NCBI GenBank assembly: GCA_028565635.1
Contig: JAOXYB010023626.1
Span: 1 to 16,470 of the forward strand
Direction: 5' to 3'
DNA from: Phoronis ovalis
Taxonomy: Eukaryota; Phoronida; Phoronidae
Length of the DNA: 16,470 nt
The translations under genes were made by a program, and so were the position numbers. Each line of letters opens with the position of its first letter. The stretch's first letter is position 1. This document shows, piece by piece, positions 1-11,700 of the stretch. The notes below the pieces were generated by a model. The model worked only from the letters and a program-made list of their open reading frames with translations. It was not told where the DNA came from and ran no database searches.

Positions 1-108
1 ATATAAGAAGCGGAGTAGTCAAGGAATAGGCAGAAGCAAAAATTTTGGTGGAATTTAATAGGGAAGTAAGTGTTTTCAAACTTCGGCCTATCTGAGATAT
101 GAGCCGGC

Positions 109-156
109 CATGACCCTTACGGACAAACTGTAGGCTGTCCATAAGTAAGGGTCATG
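109..156. repeat. Inverted repeat able to form a hairpin
   Basis: CATGACCCTTAC at 109-120 is the exact reverse complement of GTAAGGGTCATG at 145-156. Directly inside, GGACA at 121-125 pairs with TGTCC at 136-140, leaving a 4-base bulge (141-144) and a 10-base loop. This gives 17 paired bases in total. It could be a remnant of a small mobile element or a chance cruciform; nothing ties it to a gene. Confidence 0.7.
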
Positions 157-243
157 CTTGCAGGACTAGGGTTGGAGTAGGTCCATTTTCCAGACCTTAG
201 TACCTTTCCACCCCCTTTGTGGCTTAAATTTGTGTCAAATATG

Positions 244-417
244 TTTGGTACAGAAGATGTCCCAAAAAAATTAAATTTCTGGGTTGGTATAACGGACACG
301 ACAATTTTGGTAAAGTAGATATAATTAATAATACATCCACTTGAATACCAACATTTTACTTTGGGTTGTTATGGAAGATGTCCGAAAAAACAGAACATTG
401 TTGGTATAGAGGATGCC
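244..417. repeat. Degenerate two-module tandem repeat
   Basis: The core GAAGATGTCC followed by C or G and a run of A occurs at 253-262 and again at 374-383. Each is followed about 30 bases later by TTGGTATA (284-291 and 401-408). Each core is also preceded by a TTGGTACA- or TTGTTATG-like stretch. The module therefore looks repeated at a spacing of about 120 bases with substantial decay. Its source is unknown. Confidence 0.45.
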
Positions 418-574
418 AGTTGGCTTGAGGTCCCAGCCGAGCATACCCGTATATATGAAAATGAAGTAATCCCCGGGAGTATTACCTATTTTTAACACAA
501 TTCCAATGGGCAATGGCAATGGATGATAATGCCAAAGCAAAGCTTCGCCAAAGGCAAAGAGTCAAAGACTGAGA

Positions 575-617
575 GTATAACTATAAGTATAACTATAAAA
601 CTATAAAAGTATAAAAG
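575..617. repeat. Imperfect ACTATAA / AGTATAA simple repeat
   Basis: A run of about six short units (TATAACTATAAGTATAAC and then CTATAAAACTATAAAAG) makes a low-complexity A/T-rich tract with a 6-9 base period. It is probably a decayed microsatellite. Its TATAA strings are part of this repeat and are more than 350 bases upstream of the CpG-dense promoter block, so I do not call a TATA box from them. Confidence 0.6.
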
Positions 618-960
618 GATACGAGCAACAGTGGTTTGAGGTCTACAAACTTGAGTAACACATCGTCTAGCTGACTTCAGAGGCTGACTGAGTTGTGACA
701 AAAACATATTTTACAAAATTAATAATTTATATTAGATATAAGATATTAAAATTATAAATTTCGTCACCAGTTACATAAGCGGTTCAGTTGCATGGTATCA
801 TCTTCTCAATAGATGTCAGTCTTGTCGTTCACAAAATATCCTCGCAATCCAAGTAGATTATTAAATAACATTACACTTATTTATTTATACATTAACATTT
901 TTTTAAAGAAAAAAATGAAATAATATATGCATACCATTATATTTGTAGTTTTAATGTAAA

Positions 961-1090
961 TTAACAGGTGCGAGAGTTAACGAGATAACATCAGTATTAT
1001 GGGATGTAGCAGCCATCTTGTTGAACCGTAATCTATTTCCCGCCTGCAATAGTCATTGAGAGTGAACTTGCGTATTTACACTTTTTTTAC
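961..1090 (+). promoter_or_regulatory. Likely TATA-less, CpG-dense promoter of the PP6 regulatory-subunit gene
   Basis: The 360 bases from 961 contain 16 CpG dinucleotides by count, while an equally long intron stretch at 11821-12180 contains 2. GCAGCCATCTTG at 1009-1020 is, on the minus strand, a CAAGATGGCTGC site close to the YY1 consensus, which is often found at the start of TATA-less housekeeping genes. TTTCCCGCC at 1036-1044 matches the E2F consensus. TCATTGA around 1053 resembles an initiator. The exact start site cannot be fixed from the sequence; somewhere in about 1010-1100 is my inference. Confidence 0.5.
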
Positions 1091-1319
1091 TGCTTTGTGT
1101 CCTCGAACACCGTTGCGATGTGTACGTAAATGTTCCTAGAAGACGACTGTATTGGATTTCGCAGCAATTTTTGTTTAAATCAAGTTGAAACAATTGTACA
1201 AGCTACCGTTTACCTGTGGACTGTAATGCAGTGCTAGTGAAATTGACAGTTTCGATTCTTTTTCAACATTTCGTCACCTCGTTTATAGAACTTCCCGCTG
1301 AGCTAATTGGGTAATAACA
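1060..1319 (+). other. Probable untranslated first exon (left edge approximate)
   Basis: A perfect donor, ACA|GTAAGT, lies at 1319/1320 at the end of the CpG-dense block. The first coding exon begins with an acceptor at 2677 and only 19 bases of leader before its ATG, so at least one upstream leader exon is required. This block is the best candidate. It contains a short upstream reading frame (ATG TGT ACG TAA from 1118), which could modestly reduce translation if included. The left boundary depends on the unknown start site. Confidence 0.45.
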
Positions 1320-2677
1320 GTAAGTGTGATAACAGTATCCTATACTGAGGTTTTATCATTTTCATTCTTGTGTACAGATGCACTAATAATTAATATACAT
1401 TTATAATTTTGATAGTTCTTTCAGTTTGAACTTTATATTGTGAATCGTTCATATAAACTCATACTACTCATAGGGCAAGTATTTCACAACTGAAATAGAC
1501 ATAGTGGGCGGAAAAAATCCAGGGTCGTGATCTTTGTAATTATATTAATATGCTCTGTTGCCTGAGTGACTAGTATGAAAGGTCGAATGTTAAACGTTTT
1601 GTTCAATAATTGAATAAAATATTTACAATTGTTCATAGATTGTACTTGGGCAATGTACAAAAAAGTACAAGCTGCTTTACTATTAACTACAATATTTTTC
1701 ACATGTTATGCTGAGTGAATTATTTTCATAATGTAAAACTTGTTTCACAACTGTTGTCAAGAATATCCGAAACATGTCAATCAGGAAAAGGAAGTGGGAT
1801 GTGCAAATTGAAATTCTTAAAAATGTTTATGTAACATGTTAACTGTCTGTAAAAACATCTCACGCTATAACCATCTGTTGTTAGGTGGGTTATGTGATCA
1901 CCAACAGTTTCCAGCTTTTTAAGTAAAAAATGTTTAGTTTGATGTGTTTGTAGAAGGTTATGAATTAGTTTGTAAATTATCAGCTTTTCTTCTTTCTGCG
2001 ATAGTCAAAATTTTTATGCACCACCAACATTCTGTCAAACTGTAAAACGGCAATAGGCTTTAAAACATAGCTCGTAGCAATATGTTCTTTTAGTATCTAG
2101 GTTTTCTAGCATATATCTATAAAAATCTTGAATTTTAAATTAGAATTACTTGAGATAATTTTTACTGTTTTATTGTGTATATACATTGAGATTAATCTTG
2201 GTCAAATGAAAAACTATGAAAACATGTTATGTAACTCTGCTGATTTAATGGAAAAGATGAGGATAACATAGAGGAAGGAAGTTTGAGTTACAGCAGTAAA
2301 ATGCACACCTTCCTATCAATACCTTTAATCCCTACAGAAAAGGGAAGTCTGTGGATTGGCCATTTCCTAAGTTGCTGGCTACCCGTTCTCAATGCTACAT
2401 TCTTCAAAAATAGTATGACAAATGCCAGAGCCAATTTATCTTCAGTTTATTCTTGGTTTTTGCATCAACTTTGTATACTAGAATTGTATGTATGTTGATG
2501 TATACCTTTGCTTGGAATGTTACAAGGCAAGAATTATTGTAGATGTGTTTTATTACTGGTCTAGAATAATGTTTTAACTGCCTGAAAAACTGTTAGAAGT
2601 TTGTATGATATACTTTGTTATAAATGAGGAAGTTGCTTATTCATTTGTGAATAATTGTGTTTTGTTTTATGTTACAG
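1320..2677 (+). other. First intron (between leader exon and coding exon 1)
   Basis: This runs from the GTAAGT at 1320 to the TTACAG ending at 2677. It is AT-rich and CpG-poor, and I see no conserved coding segment. The open frames at 1484-1702 (minus) and 2283-2498 (plus) have no recognisable protein character. First introns often hold enhancers, but no specific site stands out. Confidence 0.45.
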
Positions 2678-2696
2678 GTAAAGGAGTTCAATCAAA

Positions 2697-2753
2697 ATGT
2701 TTTGGAAATTCAATTTGTTGACTTCACATATAGACACCCTCCTTGATAAGGAG
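2697..2753 (+). CDS. PPP6R3: Coding exon 1 (residues 1-19), start codon
   Basis: This encodes [19 protein letters not shown], the highly conserved N-terminus of SAPS proteins. The exon begins at 2678 after GTTACAG and ends before GTATGT in phase 0. The ATG at 2697 sits in ATCAAA-ATG with A at -3, and an in-frame TAA at 2679-2681 excludes an upstream start within this exon. Confidence 0.95.
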
Positions 2754-5700
2754 GTATGTACAGTATTTCTTTTTGGAGTTTCAATCTTGCACTTTAATTG
2801 AAATTCAATTATAAGATTATAAAAGTCTGTTATTACTGTGGTTGTTGCCAAATAGATCAGAAGATAGTGTGGGCATGCTAGATCATTACAGCACAACTTC
2901 TAATTAAATCCTTGACCTGGATATTAATTGCACAGCTTGATTTCATTCAGATCAAAGTTTTGTTAACTGTGTTACAGTATTTTGCAGTAGTTGAATACCA
3001 TTGGTGATGGTAAAATGTATTTGTGACTGTGAACATTACCTACTAGCTATTATAAATGATAAAACAACAAGTACCGTAGTTGTTACTGTGATATAATACA
3101 AACAGAAACAACACAGCATCTTTCTGTAGTTCAAATGCTGTTAAATAGAACTTATATAGCTGGACTATCTCAAGCACCACTTGAAGATTAATGGTGCTAT
3201 GAAACTAGCTATCACCCACATGGGACCCAACTACAGGTGGAGCTTCATTACGCATGTTTTACATAATTGTAAATTGTATCTTTTAAAGGATGTGACATTG
3301 CATGAGTTAATGGATGAGGATGACATCCTTCAAGAATGTAAAGCACAGAATAGAAAACTAATCGATTTGTGAGTTGGTATTATATTTCAGTGGGACGTAG
3401 ATGTTGTCGCCTTGTATCAGTCATTTGGATCTCAATAGTATTAATTATTTTTTCTCATCTCCTGAACACCCCTAGTCACAGATTAAAAAACTAGATTATT
3501 TGTTTATAGTTTAAAAAACTACCTGTATCTCGTACCATAATTTATAGGAATGTTATGTACATGCAATTTGCAGATGTCTTCACATGATATGTGTGGGAGT
3601 GTATTGTTTACACTACCATTTGTTTGGGATTCTATCCTCTGGGGGTTAAATATAGTAAATTGCATACAAGTACAAATCCAAATGTCTTGCTGTTACATAC
3701 TTATGTTTAATAAATTATTATTTATTTTAGTTTGATCCGTCCTGAAAACATGGAAGAATTGATAAATCTCATTACAAAAGAACCAGAAGAAGATGTGGAA
3801 GAAAAAGTCAGATATAAGTAAGTTTGTAAATGAAACTATTCTGAAATATCAAATGTGTACCAATATGTGGTGCCACTCAGTCTCTTAAGACGGAATGATG
3901 TTGTATGAATAAACGGTACCTTCAGGCATATTGATAATAATATAACTGAACTAGTGACATCAGTCTCCCATCATAACATAGTTCAGCTTGTGAGTGCAGT
4001 CTGAAGTACATTATATTTCTTCATTTTGTTTGAGTTGGCACTATACCGGAGTCAACCTCTTTGCCTTAAAACATTATTTTGGCTTTTTACAGCATTTACA
4101 AACAAACAAAATTAAATGTTCCAGATACCTGTAAGACAACCTCTAGATTGTTGTTGCTTTTTTAGGTACCCAAATACAGCTTGCGAAGTGTTAACATCAG
4201 ATGTTTCACAAATAAACGATTTGCTATCAGACAAAGAAAGTGGTCTATTGACGAGAGTTTACACTTTCTTAGAAGCTGATGGGCCTCTCAATCCATTACT
4301 AGCAAGTTTCTTTAGTAAAGTTATGGGGCTGCTTATTACTAGGAAAAGTGAATTTGTAAGTGGAATTGATTATGGTGGTGAAGTGGAATATCTTAGTAAA
4401 TGTAATGTAACTGTACCATGTACCAATATGCTATGTCGTGTAAATGAACATATGGTACAACAATGTGGTCTTGATTATGCATTTGTTTGCTTTAAAAACA
4501 ATTCTCAATCTTCTGTTTCTACCAAAAATAAATATGAAAAATATGTTCGACTTATAATTTTTGGATTATACAGAAAATCAACTAGTATCGTTGCACTAAG
4601 GTCACTTTGAAAAGAAGGCTACTAGGGAAAAGTTCTTTTTGGCTTCTGCTAAAAGGTCTCTTGTTTGATCCCTGGTTGCAGGATTACATGTACATTTATA
4701 CACAATATTTGTTTTGTCAATGAAGGAATTGAGTTCTTTGAAAGGAATCCAGTTTGTTTTTTTGCCTTGCAGATGTTAGAATTTTTGCAAGATAGGACAG
4801 ACTTTGTTGGTAATTTATTACATCATATAGGTGTGTCAGCTATTATGGACCTTTTATTGCGACTTATTACATGTATAGAATCAACAGAAACTAGAAATGC
4901 AGTTTTATCGGTAAGCGACCAAGTGTTTGTTAAGTGTTAAGACTCATCGCACTGCTGAAATGTTCACTAAATTTCATATTAAGCCTTTACTATAAAACAT
5001 TTCAATATAAAATGCAAATATTTTGTGAAATATTAGAAATAACTATGAATTCATATTTACTGGTAATATAAATACAATCATAACAATCTGCAAATCACTA
5101 TGTCAATCACTTGTGTTTTGATGTACCGATCACTTATATTTTCAGTGGCTTAATGAACAGAATTTAGTACAGAAATTAATTGGTTTAATACATCCAGATC
5201 ACACGTCAGATGTAAGTATTAATTAGCTGTTTAAAACATTTCTTTGCATTCGGGTTTGTGTCTCCCATAAAACAGAAATTACTCGGGCCGAATGTCAGCA
5301 GCGTGTTTATGTATAATTACATTAAGACAATTCTGAAGCAGAAAAGTTACTGGTGACGATGTTAAAATTGCCAAATTTTTCCATGTTCTGTAAAATTAAG
5401 TATATTTAGCCATAACCAGGAGAAAGGAATATTCATATAAATTTATTTGTGATTTATTTCCTATTTACAGAAACACTGTAATGCAGCACAGTCCTTGTGT
5501 GATATTATTCGTCTTAGCAGAGAGCAGTTTGGCCAGCTGCAAGATCAGTCTACTGATGATCCTCTTTTAGTAGCTATTGAAAAGTAAGCATTTAAGTGTT
5601 TAATTGGACTTGTTAAAAACTTATGTAATCTCATGTAGAGATTGTTATATTTTGATGAAATCGTATGTTATGCACGATTTAGTGCAATTTTATTTGCATA

Positions 5701-8700
5701 TGTTCAAAAAGCAGTAAAAAGTGTTTATGAAAGAGCAGTGTTTAGCAGCAAATACATCCACTTCAAGGAAAGGCATCTATCATGTATTAATTGTAGCTCA
5801 CTTGTTAAATAAATATGGTAGCATTCTTACCAGTAGAAAGGGATTTTCAACTAGATATACTACAAAAATTGTACTGTTTTAGCCCTGAAAATGTTGAAAA
5901 GCTGCTTAGCAATATGTTTGACACGGAAAGAACAGAATCCGTAATCACCAATGGTTTAACAGTTATACAAACATTAATAGAATTTAAAAGGTCTAGGTAA
6001 GTAAAGTCTTTTTGTAAAATTTACTTCAAAAAGGCAAAAGCCTTGTTTTTGATTAATAGCTTAAATGTAGTTAATTTTTAATTATAAACCATTGGTATAG
6101 TTGTAGTTTGTGTCTAGTTGTTTAGCTGTTTCTTACTATTTCATTTTACTGTATTTATAATGATAATTTATTTTTAAAAAGGCCACAAACCCATAGAACA
6201 TTTAACCAAAAATATTTTCAACAAACATTTACAGTTTACCTTTGTGAGTGGGAATTTAAATTTAACACACAATTTTGAAAAAAATAAATAGTTTTTCACC
6301 TGCATTTATTTGTCCTTAAACAAATTACATCAGATCCTTAATTTCTACTAACCCTGATTTCTTGAACTACCAATACGCTACCTTAACGAAAATCACAGCC
6401 ATGTGAAATGAAACCTTATTTTTATTTTTAGCCCTGAAGGAATGCCAGAGCAGATAACACCATTAGAAACAGAGAGATTGCATCAGGGAGTTAGTAATAC
6501 ATTGTCTGCTGTTATGCCTAGATTCAAAGATTTTAATGAACTTCTTAACGAGCCCCCTCAGGTAATGATTAAATATTCTGTATTATTTCATGTTGCAAGT
6601 TTTCTCTCATTTGCTTGTAACACAGAATATGTTTCTGAAAACTGGCAGTGTGGGATGTGTGATTACTATGTGTTAGCAGTATGATCTGCTCACAGCTGTA
6701 AAAATGTGCACGCCTAACGATAATTCATTGAAATACATAGTGTATGCCATTTCTAAGGTCAAAGATTTTCCTTTAAACTCACAAAAGTCGATCTTTACCA
6801 ACTTATGTTACTGTTGTAACAAAGTACAACATAAAACAGTTGAATAAGTAATTGATGATCAGTTACATTTAATTATGGAATACTACTAGTCAGAATTTGA
6901 CCACACAATAAATAGTACTGTATTCACATGTCCTTTGTTTCAGCAAAATTATAGTGCAATGCCAACAACTGCAGGAACATTAAATCCTCCACTAGGCAAC
7001 ACGAGATTACAAATTTCCAGACTAGTCGCTTCTCTTATACAAACTAACACTCGTAACATGTTTGTTGAGCTCTGCAATTTAGGGACCATAAAGCAGTTAC
7101 TGGTAAGTATAATCAGTTGTGAAACTATATTCACTATTTGAGAGAATTGTGTTGGTCTCTTCTTAGTATATTTTGTAGATCATTGGTTGAATATTGGCTG
7201 ATTAATTTGCCAATATTTCCTTGAATGCAAAAACATATTGATTTTAGTAAGTTTATTTTTTCATGCCAGACAATTGTTATTAGCCACATATTACCATGTG
7301 GATTTTGTTAATCTTATTAAATCACCTTTGATATATGAATTTTGTTAATGCTAAACAGTATATTATAGTTATCCTAGTAGAATTTTTGACTTTCTATAAT
7401 TTTTCAGGATTTATTTTTTAATTATGAATGGAACAACTTCCTTCACACTCAAGTAGAATGTTGTCTAAGTAGTATATTGAGAGGTTCACAAAATGAAGCA
7501 GGTAGAATAACTCCAGATTCTGAAGAGCCGTCTGATAACCCATTGTTAATAAAAGTAGGTATAATAAGCGTAAAATAACCTGTGTTAAAACTAAACTGTA
7601 TGCCTCAAATTTTGATGCAGGTTTTTTCAAACATTCAAAAATCTGCCTCTTATATTTACAATTTATATTTACTTATACCAACAACTCTTTAAGGTCTCTA
7701 GATACAAAGAGGTGTATATACCTTTCGTATGTTTTAATAATTAAAATGAAGAGATAGGCATATGAAAGTATACATTTTTAAAAAGTTTATACTTTAAACT
7801 TTACTAGTCTTGAGGTTAAATAGTTTGAATTTGGTCATATGATCTAATAAGGCTATTTTTGGGAAAAAATGAGTTTTCGAATTTTATTTTTTTTTAAATA
7901 TAAGTCAAAAACCTCTGCATATACAAACTTTGCATGAATGAGCTATACAATTACTCCTACAAAACAGTGTCTTAAGTTATAGCTTTTTTAATTTAAGTGA
8001 AATGCTGACTTTTAAGCTTTGAAAATTCATAACTTTTAAACGAAGCAAAATTTAAAAAATTTCAGATACATAAAGACAATTTTTGCCAAGTTTCAGATTT
8101 ATAGCTGCAAGGGTTTCTGACTTTTTCAAAATTAAAATTCGAAAAACACAATTTTTAACCCAAATGAATGCTTATCAGATCATGAGAATTATTTTCAACT
8201 TTTTCCTTTGGATTGATCAACATTACATTATAACTTTTGCAAAAAATGTATACTTTTACATGTCTATCTCTTCATTTTGGTTATGAAAATTCACAAAGAA
8301 AGTTATAGTCAAGTAACAGTCCTTAATAGTCAGACTTACAGAACTACGCAAATTTTAATAGGATTAAGTAAACATTAGGTACTGGATATGTCAAATAACT
8401 ACAACGAAACCCTCATTTGCCCTTACCTACTTTGCTTAATTTATTTTCAGCTATTTGACGAGTATAACATAGTTGGTAGAGTAATAGAAGCCTGGGAGGA
8501 TAATGATCAAGCACAGTATGTTTCTTTTAACTTTGTTTCAGTTTGTTCATAATAAATACAACCAAGTATACTGGTTGTAAAAATAATGGTAAATTTAGTT
8601 CCCTCTTAGTTCATCATGACTGATTCAGTAAAACTTTTCGTACCCTAGTAAAGGAACAGCCTGCGGCCCAGATTACATAGTGAAAAAGCTACTGCAAATT

Positions 8701-11700
8701 TAGAAGTTAGTCCTTTGGAACAGAAGCATGCCTGTTAAAGATCCAACAATGTGGAAATGCCCTAAACAACCATGAATTCTGTCCCCAGTAAAGGGTTAAA
8801 ATAAACCATCGTCTAGTAGCAAATAGGTTTAAAAATAGTCAAAGATGGAATTCCTAATAAGTACGAGTTCAGAGAGATCCCCTTGATATGTCACCATTTG
8901 AAATGGAATAGTGGGATAAGTTGTGTTATAGTTTTACAATTATGCAATAATGTGATGAATTGTTTTTAGACAAAGGCCTGGTGGCCACCGGAAAGGTTAC
9001 ATGGGACATTTAACCAGAATAGCCAACCTTATAGTAGACAGCGTAGATAAAGGAAGTAATGCTGATAGCCTTAAAGACGTATTTAAAGGTATGTGTTGTT
9101 GAAACATCTTTACTTTGTTACAAAATGCAAGACGAGTTATCTTTGATTTGATCATTTTATCTATTTCAGTTTTACTTCGTGTAGGTGTTTAACAAAGTTT
9201 AAACTATGTGAAGTTGACTTAATTAGTTTGAACTGTATTTACAGACTGTGTATCAGAAGAATCAAAAGAGAAGTGGGAGACATTTGTTGCAGAAACTTTA
9301 GCTGAAACAAACAAAAAGAATACTGTAGACTTGGTAAGCTACTGAAAATTATTTTTTAGATATGGGAAAATTGTGTTTACACATTGTATGTCACAACTAT
9401 GGCAAATAGTAAGTTGCTCTGGTTATGACACCATTGTTTGTCCTGTCATGTATAAATAAAGAAATTTCCTGATAATTCGTGAAGTAAAATGGTACCTAAA
9501 CCAATTGTGCCAAAGTGAAAATGAGATGGCCACCTAATATGAATAGATGTATTTGAAAGGTTCTTTTATCCAACTTCTCCCATTAAAAAAAAATTATTAA
9601 ATATCTTGTAATCCACATAGTAAGACAGCTGTCCAAAGCATTTTACAATTTTTTCTTGGGGAGAAATTGGGTATTTGGAACTTATGACATATCGTTTCTC
9701 AGTAGGTGCATGACTCATTTCACTACGGTATATATATTTTGGAATATTATACTCTATTTTTCCTAAAATTATCACAAAATTTCTTTTAATATTATAGGCT
9801 TACTATTAATCATGAAACAGAACTATCAAGCATGTTCTTGCAGTAGTAATTGATAAGTTTTAGGTAACAGAGGTTGATAAGAACTTTGTTATATTTAAAT
9901 TACCTTCTCCCACCCTGTATTTAAATGTACCCTGTGCTAGATCATGCATGCATGTCTGTTTCACTTTAGCATAGTTCTGTGTTTGTTTCTGCAGCATTTA
10001 GTTGGTCAGGTATGGATACGCAAAATGTCAAAATGTATAAATGTATCTCATTTTATTTTATCATTGTATCATTGTTAGTTTTTGTCCACTGAATTGTTTT
10101 TTCATTTTGCTTTTTGAGTGTTCTCATACAGTGTTCATTTGTATTATTCACCACGACTGACTGACACAATTAAGTTATTAATGTTGTGGTCCTGGGTATA
10201 TTATGTTATCCTCAAGAATGTTCATCCAGTTCTTTTAACATTTACTCAAAATTCTCTGTCATCCATTCTTAATTACTTCATTTTTACCTTACTTTAATCT
10301 CTGGTATTAAGTAAAATAAAAGTCAAACAAGTTAAGTCCAAAGGAAATGGGAGGCTTGAAAAACTCTGCTATTTTTGTATTATACATATTATCTTGTTCT
10401 CTGAACAGCAGTCTATACTTACTGTACATATTTGTAATATGTAATTATGTAACTACTTTTTCATAGGTTGGATCTCATCCATTCCATTCTAGTAGCGAGG
10501 ATGAGGACGCTGATTTCCGAGACATTCCATTTCCCCAGGATACTGCCATGCAGCAGGTAAGATGTCTTTAATGCTTTCATGTAATTTATCAATTTTTGTA
10601 TTATACAATATTCACACCACATACTACTGCGCTCCAAAAGTCTATTGAGTTTCTGGCAATTTCCTTACAATGTAATAATTGCGGATTTAAAATTTTTTTG
10701 TTGTGTAACAGAGTAGGTTTTAACAGCATATCACACTGTTCAAAGCAGTGGTATGGGATATTGATATATAAGGTATTGCCTCAGTACCCTTGCTTGACTG
10801 AAATTCGCATAGCTAACTGGGAGACACAGTGAGGCAAGTTCCGTCATGTAATTGTGCTGGGCAAGCAAAAAGTTTCTTTCAGTCACTGTGACCTATTGGG
10901 CTTGACAAAAAGGAAATTGTTTGCAATGAGTTCCACCTGAGTACGATCGGCAATCTAAGAAGGTTTTGTAGGGGCAGCCATCCTGCAAATAATTCAGTAT
11001 CAAAATTGTTTTGCTTCCAAATTATTCTTGTTCTCTGCATTGTTTCATTATGATGTAGTGTTGGATTACAAAATAATCACAGTCACTGAGAGAAAATTCT
11101 GGTAGACAAATAAATAACCCTGCATGGCACGCAGATTTTCAGTTTAAAACAATTGTATGAAGTTTTAATTTGAGTATTGCGTTACTTTATAGTTTCAAGT
11201 TCAAGGTAAAGTTCACAAAATATGCAGTCCTGCAATATAGAAATATAACTTAAAACACTGTTTACTGAACAAGTGGAATTTTGCTATCCATAATTTCTTA
11301 TCACTGTTAAAGTTGATCAGTTTTTAACTTAGTTTAAACAGAAACTTGTGGTATCTACTCTCACTTTAATAATAGATGGATATGTACATTTGCAGCTAAC
11401 ATAACCAAAAAATAAGACCCCCACATTGCTAATAAACAAAATATGTCAAATTTGGAAACAAAATTAAATACGTTTACAGCAACCTACATGGTATCCTACT
11501 TTACTAACGTAGACTTGACACTTTTAGCTTAAATCTCGGCCAGTGTTCCTTCGACAGGGTGCCGTGCTGGTGAGTCAGGAGCAGGAGGCATGTACAGTTT
11601 ATACACTGTTTATTGTTAATGTAGTAGTAGAGTCTCTGTCATCAGTTTGAAGGCTTTTTTGGTGCTCCGTCTGAATGTTCATTCACTGTTTGTACTAACT

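Larger units (their letters stand above)
1..960. other. Upstream intergenic sequence without a recognisable gene
   Basis: I see no supported coding region here. Short open frames on the minus strand (117-299, 325-540, 492-707) have no family resemblance; the first two run through a degenerate repeat, which explains their similar FFGTSS and FFRTSS stretches. The region holds a hairpin (109-156), a degenerate two-part repeat (244-417), a short ACTATAA-type run (575-617) and a very AT-rich stretch (about 700-960). It ends where CpG density rises sharply at about 961. Confidence 0.6.

Noticed and set aside
575-617. TATAA strings as a possible TATA box
   Set aside because: They belong to a short tandem repeat and are over 350 bases upstream of the CpG-dense block and its donor site, so they are poorly placed for this gene.
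4356-4610. Read-through of exon 4 into the intron, making a longer open frame
   Set aside because: Family similarity stops exactly at the GTAAGT donor and resumes in exon 5 in phase; the extra residues match nothing I know of.
8083-8286. Plus-strand open frame in the intron after exon 11
   Set aside because: It lies wholly inside the right arm of the foldback element and is hydrophobic, AT-driven sequence without family features.
9566-9775. Minus-strand open frame inside the intron after exon 14
   Set aside because: It is 69 residues, low in complexity in parts, with no recognised motif; the length is unremarkable for AT-rich intron sequence.
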